Positions 27,430 to 36,267 of a stretch of 64,000 bases of DNA are shown in pieces. The stretch is from positions 310,001 to 374,000 of the forward strand of contig NZ_SADE01000003.1 of NCBI RefSeq assembly GCF_004005845.1, in the 5' to 3' direction. Made by a program: the position numbers and the translations under genes. The stretch comes from Hwanghaeella grinnelliae (GTDB lineage: Bacteria > Pseudomonadota > Alphaproteobacteria > UBA8366 > Aestuariispiraceae). Position 1 is the first letter of the stretch. The number at the start of each line of letters is the position of its first letter. The notes beneath the pieces are model-generated. The model was not told the DNA's origin, made no database searches, and worked only from the letters and a program-made list of their open reading frames with translations.

Positions 27430-27542
27430 CGGGGGACCCTTCCGGATTACCGTTGTTTCAGGAAACAGATATGCGCAAGGCTTCCCTCTCACAATGTTCG
27501 GGATCCGTTGATATACTGTGCGGAAAAACACAGGAGGAAACC

Positions 27543-28391
27543 ATGCCCGACGGATCTTGGCGGGACCGGACAGATACCGGCAAAAGCGGCGCGCGCCTGA
27601 CACAGGCGGAGATCGAGCAATACAATCGCGACGGCTATGTCATTCCCGATTTCCGCATCCCCGACGATATGCTGACGGAAATGCGCAACGCGCTGGACGC
27701 CTTGATGGAGGCGAACCCGACATTGGCCGCCGACAACATGCTGTGTCCGCATCTGTTGAACGCGGGCGTGCAGGGGTTGAAGGGAGACCGGGTTTGGCTC
27801 GATTTCGCCGCCTATCCCGAAATTCTGGATATGGTCGAACAGTTGATCGGGCCGGACTTCCTGCTTTGGGGCACGACGGTTTTCGGCAAGCCCGCCTTTT
27901 CCGGCAAGGAAGTGCCCTGGCATCAGGACGGGGAATATTGGCCGATCAGGCCGCTGGCGACCTGTTCCGCCTGGGTCGCGCTGGACGACACGACGCCGGA
28001 AAACGGCTGCCTGCGCGTCATTCCCGGATCGCACAAGGATAAGCGGCTGCGCAAACACCATACCGACGATGGCGATCATCTGGCCCTGAACCAGGCGCTG
28101 GACGAGAGCGAATACCGGGAGGAGGACGCGGTCGACTTCGTGCTGAAAGCCGGCCAGGTTTCCTTCCACGATGTCTATATCGTGCACGGGTCCAAGCCCA
28201 ACCGCTCACCCAATCGGCGCGCCGGCTATGTCTGCCGCTATATGCCGACGACCAGTCATTTCGATCACGATTACGGCGCCGAATTGCAGCAGAAGTCGGG
28301 TATCGTCGATTTCAGCGGACGGCGGGTGATTTTGATGCGCGGCAAGGATGCCTGCGGCAAGAACGATTTTTCCCGCGGCGCGGATACGTGA
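27543..28391 (+). CDS. Phytanoyl-CoA dioxygenase (PhyH) family protein
   Basis: 282 residues from ATG 27543, with a strong AGGAGG ribosome site. An Fe(II)/2-oxoglutarate oxygenase fold: WHQDGEYWP gives the first His and Asp of the iron triad, the distal His lies in YIVHGSKPNRSPNRRAGY, and the Arg there is placed for 2-oxoglutarate. The substrate is likely a small molecule or lipid; bacterial PhyH proteins include ectoine hydroxylases and many unknowns, and this one lacks ectoine-operon neighbours. Convergent with smpB. Confidence 0.85.
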   Translation: MPDGSWRDRTDTGKSGARLTQAEIEQYNRDGYVIPDFRIPDDMLTEMRNALDALMEANPTLAADNMLCPHLLNAGVQGLKGDRVWLDFAAYPEILDMVEQLIGPDFLLWGTTVFGKPAFSGKEVPWHQDGEYWPIRPLATCSAWVALDDTTPENGCLRVIPGSHKDKRLRKHHTDDGDHLALNQALDESEYREEDAVDFVLKAGQVSFHDVYIVHGSKPNRSPNRRAGYVCRYMPTTSHFDHDYGAELQQKSGIVDFSGRRVILMRGKDACGKNDFSRGADT

Positions 28392-28404
28392 GGAGGATAA
28401 AGGC

Positions 28405-28896
28405 CTAGCCCGCTTCCCGCAGCAGCTGGCCTTTGCGGCGGTTCCAGTCGCGTTCCTTGATGGTTTCGCGCTTGTCGTGGGCCTTCTTACCCTTCGCAAG
28501 GCCCAGCGAAAGCTTGCAGAGGCCCCGGTGGTTGAAGAACAGGCTGACCGGCACAAGGGTCATGCCGTCACGCTTGATCGCCCCGATCAGCTTGTCGCGC
28601 TGTTTCTTGTGCACCAGCAGCTTCCGCAGCCGTTTCGGTTCGTGCTGAAAGGCCACCGGCGCGTTCGGGTATTCCGGGATATGGACGTTGAACAGGTAAA
28701 GCTCGCCATCCTTGATGCCGGCATAGGCCTCGTTCAGGCTGGCGCCGCTGATGCGCAGCGCTTTCACCTCGGTCCCCGTCAGGACGAGACCCGCCTCGAT
28801 CGTTTCCAGAATCTCATAGTCGAAGCGCGCACGGCGGTTCATCGCCACCGTGCCGCTTGAGAGAGCCCTGCCTTTGCCTTTGTTTTTACCAGCCAT
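28405..28896 (-). CDS. smpB: SsrA-binding protein SmpB
   Basis: 163 residues, normal length. SmpB binds tmRNA and carries it into stalled ribosomes for trans-translation. Family signatures are NRRARFDYEILETIEAGLVL, TGTEVKALR, YLFNVHIPEY and, at the end, the basic tail (KKAHDKRETIKERDWNRRK) that reads into the mRNA channel. It is placed 83 nt downstream of dapA on the same strand, an arrangement common in alphaproteobacteria. The tmRNA gene itself is not in the window. Confidence 0.96.
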   Translation of the reverse strand: MAGKNKGKGRALSSGTVAMNRRARFDYEILETIEAGLVLTGTEVKALRISGASLNEAYAGIKDGELYLFNVHIPEYPNAPVAFQHEPKRLRKLLVHKKQRDKLIGAIKRDGMTLVPVSLFFNHRGLCKLSLGLAKGKKAHDKRETIKERDWNRRKGQLLREAG

Positions 28897-28979
28897 GATG
28901 CATCACATATGGGGCAGAAGGGGCGCTGGTGCAAACCCGGCGCCCGCGTCCACGTGCAATTCGTGCCCGAAAAGAAGGG

Positions 28980-29867
28980 TCAGAGCAGGCCCGCGCCCTG
29001 CATCGCGGCCTTGACCCGATCCTTGCTGGACTGGGCGATTTCGACCATCGGCAGGCGCGCGAAGGCATTGGATTTGCCGAGCAGGCTGGCGCCGTATTTC
29101 ACCGGCCCCGGGCTGCTTTCACAGAACATCGACCCATGCACCGGCATCAACCGGTCGCGGACCTCAGCGAAAGCGGCATAGTCCTTTGCCCGCCAAGCAG
29201 CATGCAGCTTGGCGCAGAGCCCCGGCGCGATGTTCGAGGTGACGGAAATGCAGCCATGCCCGCCCTGTCCCAAGAAGGCGCCGATCGTGCCGTCTTCCCC
29301 CGAAAGCTGGGAGAAATCGTCGCCGATGGCCAGGCGCGTGAGCACCGGCCGGTTCAAATCGTTGGTCGCGTCCTTCACGCCCACGATGTTCGGGAAATCC
29401 TTGGCCAGCTTCGCCATGGTCTCGACCGACATATCGATGATGGAGCGGCCCGGAATGTTGTAGATGATGATCGGGATATCGACCGCCTTGGCGATGGCCG
29501 CGTAATGGCCGTAGAGTCCCGCCTGGGTCGGCTTATTATAATACGGCGTGACGACCAGGGCCGCAGAAGCGCCGGCCTGCTTGGCATGCTTGGTCAGGTG
29601 GATCGCTTCTTCGGTATTGTTCGAGCCCGAGCCCGCGATGACCGGCGCACGGCCGCCGGCGGCTTCGATGCACAGATCGACGACGCGTTCATGCTCCGCA
29701 TGGCTCAGCGTCGGCGATTCACCGGTGGTGCCGACCGGGATCAGCCCTTCGGTCCCTTCCGCCAGCTGCCATTCGACGAAGGCCTGGAACGCTTTTTCAT
29801 CGATGGCGCCTGTATCGGTCATCGGTGTGATCAAGGCCGTCATCGACCCTTGGAACATGGCAGCCAT
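28980..29867 (-). CDS. dapA: 4-hydroxy-tetrahydrodipicolinate synthase
   Basis: 295 residues, normal length. Condenses pyruvate with aspartate semialdehyde in lysine and meso-diaminopimelate synthesis. Visible are GTTGESPTLSHAEHE, PYYNKPTQAG with the active-site Tyr, and VGVKDATNDLNR with the Schiff-base Lys. No sign of the altered motifs seen in other class I aldolases of the family. The annotated start is ATG 29867; an internal ATG nine bases later is possible. Upstream of smpB. Confidence 0.95.
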   Translation of the reverse strand: MAAMFQGSMTALITPMTDTGAIDEKAFQAFVEWQLAEGTEGLIPVGTTGESPTLSHAEHERVVDLCIEAAGGRAPVIAGSGSNNTEEAIHLTKHAKQAGASAALVVTPYYNKPTQAGLYGHYAAIAKAVDIPIIIYNIPGRSIIDMSVETMAKLAKDFPNIVGVKDATNDLNRPVLTRLAIGDDFSQLSGEDGTIGAFLGQGGHGCISVTSNIAPGLCAKLHAAWRAKDYAAFAEVRDRLMPVHGSMFCESSPGPVKYGASLLGKSNAFARLPMVEIAQSSKDRVKAAMQGAGLL

Positions 29868-30037
29868 GGTAGATCCCTCCCGCTTATGCGCCCAGTTCGA
29901 TATTTGGGCGGTTCCCCACCCTATTTCGCGCGGACATTAACCGCAGGATCGGCTGAAAAACAAGATATCTGTGAGGGATAGAGCGTTGACGGGGAGGCCG
30001 GGAAAGGGACGCTAACCCGGCCGGGCCACCGGGCGCG

Positions 30038-30700
30038 TCAGCTGCCCGTCCACGCCTCGGGCGAGATATCCGATGGCGTATTCAGGCATAGAAGCAGACG
30101 CGTTTCACCGAGTTTGGAAACGGGTGGCGAGCGGTGAACCACCCCGTATCCGGTCCCAGTTTCGACCCCTTTGCCGTTTGACCCTTTGAAGATTGCGACG
30201 TCATGTCGGTCGAGCGTTTCCACCGGCCCGGAATATTCGCGTTGATCGTCAATCGCCGTTTCCGCCCATTCGGGCCGCACCCATTCCGTCCCCGGCCCCC
30301 GATAGGTGGTGAGCAGCCGGACGGAAACATTGTCGCGATGGAATTTCCAGCAGGCGTCGTGGCGGATCCGCTCCAACCGGATATCGACCAATTCTTCCTC
30401 GGTGATATCGCTGAAGAGACCGGCGATGACGTGGATGTCGTCGATCAGCAGGTCACGCATTTCACCGCTCGGCATGCCGCAGTCGTCCAACAGCTTCGCC
30501 AAGGCGGCCGGGACGTCCGCGGGGCGCACGAGAATTCTGAGCGACGGCAACAGCGAGAAAGGAACGCGGTCTATCCAGTCGGTGAAAGCAGCCGGCAAGG
30601 AACGTCGCCAAATCGCCAGCCCGGTTTCCGGATCGGCGATCCGTTCCAGCCCGCCCGGCGCATCGCAGTATGCGACCGGAATCACTTGCGCCCCGTCCAT
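30038..30700 (-). CDS. DUF1826 protein of zinc-starvation operon
   Basis: 220 residues from ATG 30700, which overlaps the TGA of the COG0523 GTPase gene (TGATG), so translation is coupled. It matches the DUF1826 family, known mainly as a neighbour of COG0523 GTPases and Zur-regulated genes. Segments such as DDIHVIAGLFSDITEEELVDIRLE and CWKFHRDNVSVRLLTTYRGPGTEW, with several His and Cys residues, could hold a metal or an iron/2-oxoglutarate-like site, but the biochemical function is unknown. I reject the longer frame since it would extend into the GTPase gene. Confidence 0.8.
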   Translation of the reverse strand: MDGAQVIPVAYCDAPGGLERIADPETGLAIWRRSLPAAFTDWIDRVPFSLLPSLRILVRPADVPAALAKLLDDCGMPSGEMRDLLIDDIHVIAGLFSDITEEELVDIRLERIRHDACWKFHRDNVSVRLLTTYRGPGTEWVRPEWAETAIDDQREYSGPVETLDRHDVAIFKGSNGKGVETGTGYGVVHRSPPVSKLGETRLLLCLNTPSDISPEAWTGS

Positions 30701-31926
30701 CAGGATTCCGCCCGTTTCCAGACAGGGAACGGGTCCTTCAACATCTTCCACGATCCTGGCCGCATCGTCTGGTCGTCCCTGTCCCCGACGAGACAGGCAT
30801 CCAGCTGCTCGCGGATCGCGGCCTCGTCCATACCGGCGCCGATGAAAACGATTTCCTGCCGCCGGTCGCCATAGACGGGATCCCACAGCCCATCCATATG
30901 TTGACGCCAATCCGGATGGTCGGGCCAGCGTTCCTTGGGGATGGCGGACCACCAAATCCCCATCGCTTCATGCCGTGTGATCGCACCGGCCTGGCTCAAC
31001 TCCCCGACCCAATCCGGGCGCGTCGCCAGCCAAAAATGGCCTTTCGTCCGGATGACCCCCGGCCAGGAGCCGTTGATGAAGTCGTAGAATTTCTCCGGAT
31101 GGAAGGGCCGGCGTTCCCGGTAGACGAAACTGCCGACGCCGTATTCCTCTGTTTCGGGCGTATGCTCCTCGTGTCCGTAGAGCTCCTTGAACCAAAGCGG
31201 GTGCGCCTGCGCCTTTTCGAAGTCGAACAATCCTGTGTCGAGAACGGCTTCAGTCGATACCTTCGACATGCTCGTCTCCAACAGCCGCGCATCCGGGTTC
31301 AGCGATCGGATTATCTTCCGCGCCGAGTCGACCTGACTTTCAGAGGCGGCGTCGACTTTGTTGAGAATGACGACATCCGCGAATTCGATCTGATCGACGA
31401 GTAGATCGACCAAGGTCCGGTTGTCTTCTTCACCCAGGGACTCGCCCCGGTCTCCGATGAAGTCCGTCGATGCGTAGTCCTTCAGAAGGTTCGCCGCATC
31501 CACCACGGTCACCATCGTGTCCAGACGGGCGATATCCGACAGGCTTTCGCCGTCTTCGTCGCGGAAATCGAAGGTCGCGGCCACGGGCAGGGGCTCGGCA
31601 ATGCCCGTCGATTCGATAAGCAGATAATCGAACCGCCCTTCCCCCGCCAGCCGCCTGACTTCCGTCAACAGGTCGTCCCGCAGCGTGCAGCAAATGCAGC
31701 CGTTGGTCATTTCCACGAGGTTTTCCTCGGTACGGCTGAAATCGGCGCCCCCCTCTCTGATCAGGTCAGCGTCGATATTCACCTCGCTCATGTCATTGAC
31801 GATCACCGCCACACGCTTTCCGTCCCGGTTGTTCAATATGTGGTTCATCAGCGTGGTCTTTCCGGCCCCTAGGAAGCCGGACAGGACGGTAACGGGGAGT
31901 TTCGGGCCTTGGGCCGAGTGAGTCAT
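30700..31926 (-). CDS. COG0523 (CobW/ZigA-type) metal-chaperone GTPase
   Basis: 408 residues from ATG 31926 (a GTG two codons earlier is possible). N-terminal G domain: [15 protein letters not shown] is the P-loop, [12 protein letters not shown] the metal-binding CxCC motif, IESTGIAEP the switch, and LNKVDA the guanine-specificity motif. A CobW C-terminal domain follows (about 260-380). Close neighbours in this family (ZigA, ZagA) insert zinc into client enzymes when zinc is scarce. The operon partners folE and DUF1826 and an upstream Zur-type box support zinc rather than cobalt as the metal. Confidence 0.9.
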   Translation of the reverse strand: MTHSAQGPKLPVTVLSGFLGAGKTTLMNHILNNRDGKRVAVIVNDMSEVNIDADLIREGGADFSRTEENLVEMTNGCICCTLRDDLLTEVRRLAGEGRFDYLLIESTGIAEPLPVAATFDFRDEDGESLSDIARLDTMVTVVDAANLLKDYASTDFIGDRGESLGEEDNRTLVDLLVDQIEFADVVILNKVDAASESQVDSARKIIRSLNPDARLLETSMSKVSTEAVLDTGLFDFEKAQAHPLWFKELYGHEEHTPETEEYGVGSFVYRERRPFHPEKFYDFINGSWPGVIRTKGHFWLATRPDWVGELSQAGAITRHEAMGIWWSAIPKERWPDHPDWRQHMDGLWDPVYGDRRQEIVFIGAGMDEAAIREQLDACLVGDRDDQTMRPGSWKMLKDPFPVWKRAES

Positions 31927-32063
31927 CTGCACAACACGTGATCCCTAATTTGACTGTTGAAAGAGTTGTTCTAAGCCGCCCTTGGATGGGTTTGGCACGC
32001 GCTAGGCACGGGCCGGGCGCGCGCAAACGCCACTGCAGCGCGGCATCAGACAGGCTGAAAGGA

Positions 32064-32702
32064 TCAGGCGGAATCGAGCCGCCCTTGCCCCTGTCCAATC
32101 ATCGCCAGGTAGTCCCGCCGCATCTGCGGATCCTCCCGAAAAGCGCCCAGAAGGCGGCTCGTGACCATACTGACCCCGGGCTTTCTTACGCCGCGTGTCG
32201 TCATGCATTGATGCGCCGCCTCGATCACCACCGCGACGCCCTTGGGTTCCAGCACGGTCTGGATCGCATCGGCGATCTGGGCCGTCAGCGATTCCTGGAT
32301 CTGCATCCGCTTGGCGAAGACCTCGACGACACGGACCAACTTTGAGATCCCGACGACCCGGCCGGAGGGAAGATATCCGACATGCACCTTGCCCAGAATG
32401 GGGACGATATGATGCTCGCAATGCGTCTCCAGCCGGATGTCACGCAGGACGATCATCTCGTCGTAGGAATTTTCTTCATAGGTCGTGGCCAGCAGCTCGA
32501 CCGGATCCTCACGGTAGCCCGCGAAGAACTCCTCATACGCCCGAACAACGCGTGCCGGCGTGCCGACCAAGCCCTCCCGATCGGGATCTTCCCCCGCCCA
32601 TTCGATCAAGGTCCGAACGGCCTTTTCGGCCCGCTCACGGCTTGCGCCGCTCCGCGAAACGCCCCCCGATTGTTCCGGCGTCAATTGCCCAATCCTTGCC
32701 AT
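32064..32702 (-). CDS. folE: GTP cyclohydrolase I (type IA)
   Basis: 212 residues from ATG 32702, with AGGTGAG about 9 nt upstream; a GTG at 32714 is the alternative. Converts GTP to 7,8-dihydroneopterin triphosphate, the first step to folate. The zinc ligands of the type IA enzyme are intact: THCEHH with Cys and His, and the later Cys in [20 protein letters not shown] and [10 protein letters not shown] match the family. It heads an operon with a COG0523 GTPase behind a Zur-like box, so it may be a copy expressed under zinc starvation and fed zinc by the GTPase. Confidence 0.93.
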   Translation of the reverse strand: MARIGQLTPEQSGGVSRSGASRERAEKAVRTLIEWAGEDPDREGLVGTPARVVRAYEEFFAGYREDPVELLATTYEENSYDEMIVLRDIRLETHCEHHIVPILGKVHVGYLPSGRVVGISKLVRVVEVFAKRMQIQESLTAQIADAIQTVLEPKGVAVVIEAAHQCMTTRGVRKPGVSMVTSRLLGAFREDPQMRRDYLAMIGQGQGRLDSA

Positions 32703-32780
32703 GATTGCACTCACCTATCGATTTTCTGCGGTTCCATCGCCGGACGGGTGATGCCGGCTCCGTTTGGCGAATAGATAGTC

Positions 32781-32800
32781 ATGTTATATCATAACGTTTC
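32781..32800. promoter_or_regulatory. Zur-box-like palindrome upstream of folE operon
   Basis: ATGTTATATCATAACGTTTC contains GTTAT-ATC-ATAAC, a near-perfect dyad that fits the alphaproteobacterial Zur pattern (ATGTTAT, 3 nt, ATAACAT). It lies 80 nt upstream of the folE start, in promoter position for the leftward operon. Zur would repress when zinc is plentiful. Recognised by eye only. Confidence 0.7.
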
Positions 32801-32992
32801 TTTTCAGCAATACACCAAAACGCCTTGCCGGGAAGCAGGGTTTGCCCCTGCTTCGGTCGGCGATGGTCCCGATGTTGAATAACCAAAAGGGAACAAACGA
32901 GCGCGTGTTCGGGGTTTTGACCATTGACGCGCTGCGCGGAAAATGTGGCTTACCGTCCCCCACCCCAAGATGAGCATGGCCCCTAATAGGGT

Positions 32993-34213
32993 CTAAGACC
33001 TAGCCGCCAATAACCTTTCCGTCGCGACGTCGATCCGGTTCAGATAGGCCTCGTGCCCTTCCAGAACGGGCAGGGAGAGGTCCGGCTTTCCCGTTTCACC
33101 GACAAGGGCCAGTTGGGTGCAGAACCAGTTGAGGACGGCGCCGCGCGGCAGGGTGTCGGCGGGCGGGAAGTCCTGTTCGACGGCGGGGGCCTTGTCGATT
33201 TCGCCGGAGAGCAGTTTTGCCGCGAAACGCGGGTCGGCGATGAAGGGCCGCCCCATGCCGATCAGATCGGTCTTTCCCGCCGAGATCGCCGCGTTCATCA
33301 CGCTTGCCGAGCGGAACCCGCCGGTGACCATCAAAGGAATGGTCAGAGCCGCTTTGATCGCGGCGGCGTAGTCCAGAAAATACGCTTCCCGCGCCACGGT
33401 CGATTGGCTTTTGGCACTGTGCTGATAGGCGGTCGGCGCTTCGAAGGTGCCGCCGGAGATCTCGATGAAATCGACGCCTTCCGCTTCAAGCATCACCGCC
33501 ACCTTCACCGATTCCTCAGGACCGAAACCGCCTTTCTGAAAATCGGATGAATTCAGTTTAACCGCCACGATAAAACCCGGTGAAACGGCAGCGCGCACCG
33601 AGCGCACAACGTCCAGTGCCAGCCGCGCACGGTTTTCGAGCGGACCACCCCATCGATCATCCCGCGTGTTGATCCGGGGCGACAGGGCCGAGCTGAGCAG
33701 ATAGCCATGGGCGGCGTGGATCTCCACGCCGTCGAAACCGGCGGCTTCCGCGCATTGGGCCGACTGCGTAAATTTCGCGATGACATCAGCCAACTGTTCT
33801 TCCGTCGCGGCGTCCGGCTTGCCGTAGCCCGGCAGATCCAATCTGATATCGGAAATCGAGACTGGCCGGGGGTTTACCGCTTCCGGCGCTTGCCGCCCCG
33901 CATGGGCCAATTGAGCGAGGATTTTCGCGCCGCCGCTTTGGCCCGCCGCGACAAGCGCCGATACCTTTTCCCTGTCTGTCGCCGGGTCGAGCACGAAATT
34001 GCCGGCATGTTCCAGATGCATCCGGTCCACCGGCGTGTTGCCGGTGATCAGCAGGCCGGCGCCGCCCGCGCTCCAATTCGCAAACAGGTCGATCTGCGCC
34101 TGGGTCGGGTTGTTGTTTTGATCGCCGAGCGCCTCCGACATCGCGGACTTCACGATGCGGTTCTTCAAGGTCACGCCATTAGGCAGGGTCAGGGCCTCAC
34201 CGATCATGCTCAT
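32993..34213 (-). CDS. NADH:flavin oxidoreductase (Old Yellow Enzyme family)
   Basis: 406 residues from ATG 34213, with GGAGG 8 nt upstream. The ATG overlaps the TGA of the ArsR-type regulator (ATGA), so the two are coupled. A TIM-barrel FMN enzyme: KNRIVKSAMSEALGD at the start, ILAQLAHAGRQAP, then the catalytic region EIHAAHGYLLSSALSP with RINTRDDRWGG, and VTGGFRSASVMNAAISAGKTDLIGMGRPFIADP for phosphate binding. Lacks the C-terminal NAD(P) and iron-sulphur domains of the larger 2,4-dienoyl-CoA-reductase type. Likely reduces an activated alkene or related electrophile. Confidence 0.9.
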   Translation of the reverse strand: MSMIGEALTLPNGVTLKNRIVKSAMSEALGDQNNNPTQAQIDLFANWSAGGAGLLITGNTPVDRMHLEHAGNFVLDPATDREKVSALVAAGQSGGAKILAQLAHAGRQAPEAVNPRPVSISDIRLDLPGYGKPDAATEEQLADVIAKFTQSAQCAEAAGFDGVEIHAAHGYLLSSALSPRINTRDDRWGGPLENRARLALDVVRSVRAAVSPGFIVAVKLNSSDFQKGGFGPEESVKVAVMLEAEGVDFIEISGGTFEAPTAYQHSAKSQSTVAREAYFLDYAAAIKAALTIPLMVTGGFRSASVMNAAISAGKTDLIGMGRPFIADPRFAAKLLSGEIDKAPAVEQDFPPADTLPRGAVLNWFCTQLALVGETGKPDLSLPVLEGHEAYLNRIDVATERLLAARS

Positions 34214-34512
34214 TGCAGATCCTCCGAAAGCTTCTTGAGGGTCGCGGCGATGGCCTCTTCGTTTCGGCGGTAGAATGTCCATTGTCCGTGCCGGGCCGAC
34301 AGGACCAGTCCGGCATCTTTCAGCAGGCTCATGTAGGTGGATATGGTGGACTGGGACAGGGCCGCCTTTTCCTGGATATAGGCGACGCAGACGCCGTCCA
34401 GATCCGCGTGTTCCGGCAAGGCGGGCGGGAAATTTGAACGATCCTTCAGCCAGATAAGGATCTGCCGGCGGATCGGATTGTTTAGAGCCGATATGGCTTT
34501 ATCGATATCCAT
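34210..34512 (-). CDS. ArsR/SmtB-type winged-helix regulator
   Basis: 100 residues from ATG 34512. Winged helix of the ArsR type: ALNNPIRRQILIWLKDR at the start, QEKAALSQSTISTYMSLLKDAGLVLSARHGQWTFYRRNEEAI for the recognition helix and wing. No clear metal-binding cysteine motif; one Cys in DGVCVAYI could be redox-active. It is translationally coupled to the ene-reductase it probably controls. Just upstream lie a TTGACA hexamer and a 12-bp palindrome, so the transcript may be leaderless and self-regulated. Confidence 0.85.
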   Translation of the reverse strand: MDIDKAISALNNPIRRQILIWLKDRSNFPPALPEHADLDGVCVAYIQEKAALSQSTISTYMSLLKDAGLVLSARHGQWTFYRRNEEAIAATLKKLSEDLQ

Positions 34513-34520
34513 AAATCGAG

Positions 34521-34532
34521 ATATCGCGATAT
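34521..34532. promoter_or_regulatory. Perfect 12-bp palindrome, candidate ArsR operator
   Basis: ATATCGCGATAT lies 9 nt upstream of the regulator's ATG. A TTGACA hexamer stands at 34543-34548 on the minus strand, so the palindrome covers the place expected for a -10 box. Binding there by the encoded regulator would block transcription. The divergent SDR gene starts at 34649. Confidence 0.5.
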
Positions 34533-34648
34533 ACCGCCCCAATGTCAACCCGCAGGGTGAAATTTTGTGCCGGTTGGCAGGGGCGAAAAAATGGGTTCAG
34601 GTCACCGGAATATCGATCACGCATCGAACCAAAGGGAGGAAAGACAAA

Positions 34649-35422
34649 ATGAGCGCGAATTTCGGATTGGAAGGCAGGACCGCCTTGATCATCGGTGGGT
34701 CGAGCGGCATCGGCCGCGAAATCGCACTGGGCTATCACGACGCCGGGGCGACGGTGCTGATCGCCGGACGCTCGCAGGAGAAATTGAATGCCGTCGCGGC
34801 CGAATTGGGCCAACAGGGCGACAAGACCGTCGCCTATGCGGTCGAGGCCCGCGACATCGAGCAACTTCGCACCCTGCGTGAAAACGTCGGGCAGGACCAT
34901 GGCGGCGTGGACATTCTGGTGAATTGCCAGGGCACGACCGCGATCAAGCCCGCGCTGGAGCTGACGGAAAGCGAATATGACGACATTCTGGATACCAATC
35001 TGAAAAGCCTGTTTTTCGCCTGCACCCTGTTCGGCGAGGATATGATGGCGCGCGGCGGCGATGGCGGCTGCAGCATCATCAACATCGCCTCGCTGGCCTC
35101 CCATAACGGCTGGTCCCGCGCTGCCGCTTATAGTGCCAGCAAGTGGGGCGTCGTCGGCATCACCAAAAGCTTCGCCGCCGAATGGGGCATGGCGGGCGTG
35201 CGGGTCAACGCCATCGCGCCAGGCTTTTTCATGACCGACCTGAACCGCGCTAAAATGCCGGAGGAACGCAAAGCCGAAGCTCGACGCCGTGCGGCAATGA
35301 ATCGAATGGGCGAGTTGAAGGAACTGGTCGGCGCAGCTGTCTATCTGGCTTCTTCGGCGTCCGGCTTCGTGACAGGTTCGGTCCTGAACGTCGATGGCGG
35401 TTACCTGGCGTCGGGCATTTGA
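34649..35422 (+). CDS. SDR-family oxidoreductase
   Basis: 257 residues from ATG 34649, with GGGAGGAAAG upstream. Classical short-chain dehydrogenase: IIGGSSGIGREIALG for NAD(P), NCQGTT, the Ser-Tyr-Lys triad in NIASLASHNGW, AAAYSASKWGV, and IAPGFFMTDL. The C-terminus GSVLNVDGGYLASG is typical. An Arg after the glycine motif (AGRS) favours NADP(H). It is divergent from the ArsR/ene-reductase pair, so the two may be controlled from the same 136-bp region and serve one detoxification or catabolic step. The substrate is unknown. Confidence 0.9.
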   Translation: MSANFGLEGRTALIIGGSSGIGREIALGYHDAGATVLIAGRSQEKLNAVAAELGQQGDKTVAYAVEARDIEQLRTLRENVGQDHGGVDILVNCQGTTAIKPALELTESEYDDILDTNLKSLFFACTLFGEDMMARGGDGGCSIINIASLASHNGWSRAAAYSASKWGVVGITKSFAAEWGMAGVRVNAIAPGFFMTDLNRAKMPEERKAEARRRAAMNRMGELKELVGAAVYLASSASGFVTGSVLNVDGGYLASGI

Positions 35423-35604
35423 TGCCTGACACTGCGCCTTGCAAAAATCGACGCGATGCGGACGGCTTGCCTGCCGCCCGCGGCAACTTATCTGATCGAA
35501 TACACGCCACACTCGCGATAGTGTAAAGTCGGTCCCGTGACCTGCGCCCTGAACGGCGAATCCACAATATTACCCATCCGCATTATCCATTGAAGGAGAC
35601 CCGC

Positions 35605-36171
35605 ATGCCTCTCACCCTGAAAATCGTCATCGGCTCGACCCGTCCCGGCCGCAAAGGCCCGGCGGTGGGCGCTTGGGCGACAAAGGCGGCGGCAGCGCAT
35701 GGTGGGTTCGAGACCGAACTGGTCGATCTGGCTGATTTCGACCTGCCGCTTCTGGACGAGACGGCGCATCCCGCGCAACAGAATTACGAACACGACCATA
35801 CCAAGCGCTGGAGCGCGGCGATGGCCCCGTCGGACGCCGTCGTTTTCGTGACACCGGAATACGACTATTTTCCGCCCGCCGGGCTGGTCAACGCGGTGCA
35901 GTGCCTGCACCGGGAATGGCGCTATAAACCGGCCGGCGTCGTCAGTTACGGCGGGATCACCGGCGGCATGCGGTCTTCGGGCCAGTTAAAGCTGCTGCTG
36001 GGCGGATTGGGCATGGCGGCCATCCCGCAAGGCGTTTCACTGCCCTTCTTCGGCGAGCATATCGGCGACGACGGCATCTTCGACCCGCCGGAAGGGGCCG
36101 GTAACCAGGCGACCGCGATGCTGGACGAATTGGTGAAATGGGCCGACGCCCTGAAATCCCTGCGGGCTTGA
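35605..36171 (+). CDS. NADPH-dependent FMN reductase
   Basis: 188 residues from ATG 35605, with AAGGAG 7 nt upstream. A flavodoxin-like fold: IVIGSTRPGRKGPAVGAW binds the FMN phosphate, VFVTPEYDYFPPAGLVNAV is the family motif near the isoalloxazine, and SYGGITGGMRSSGQLKLLLGG follows. Related enzymes reduce flavins, quinones, azo dyes or chromate. Second of two plus-strand genes after the SDR, with about 180 nt between them. Confidence 0.88.
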   Translation: MPLTLKIVIGSTRPGRKGPAVGAWATKAAAAHGGFETELVDLADFDLPLLDETAHPAQQNYEHDHTKRWSAAMAPSDAVVFVTPEYDYFPPAGLVNAVQCLHREWRYKPAGVVSYGGITGGMRSSGQLKLLLGGLGMAAIPQGVSLPFFGEHIGDDGIFDPPEGAGNQATAMLDELVKWADALKSLRA

Positions 36172-36267
36172 GTGCGGACGATCACTTTCACCCAACATCT
36201 CAAAATTAGATCAACTGTGACGGCCATCAGTTGTGGTCAAAGGGCAGAGTCCGCTAATATCCGCGCC

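Noticed and set aside
30038-30955. Longer 305-codon version of the DUF1826 gene
   Set aside because: The extra N-terminal part overlaps the GTPase gene and is Arg-rich without similarity. The TGATG overlap at 30700 gives a convincing start.
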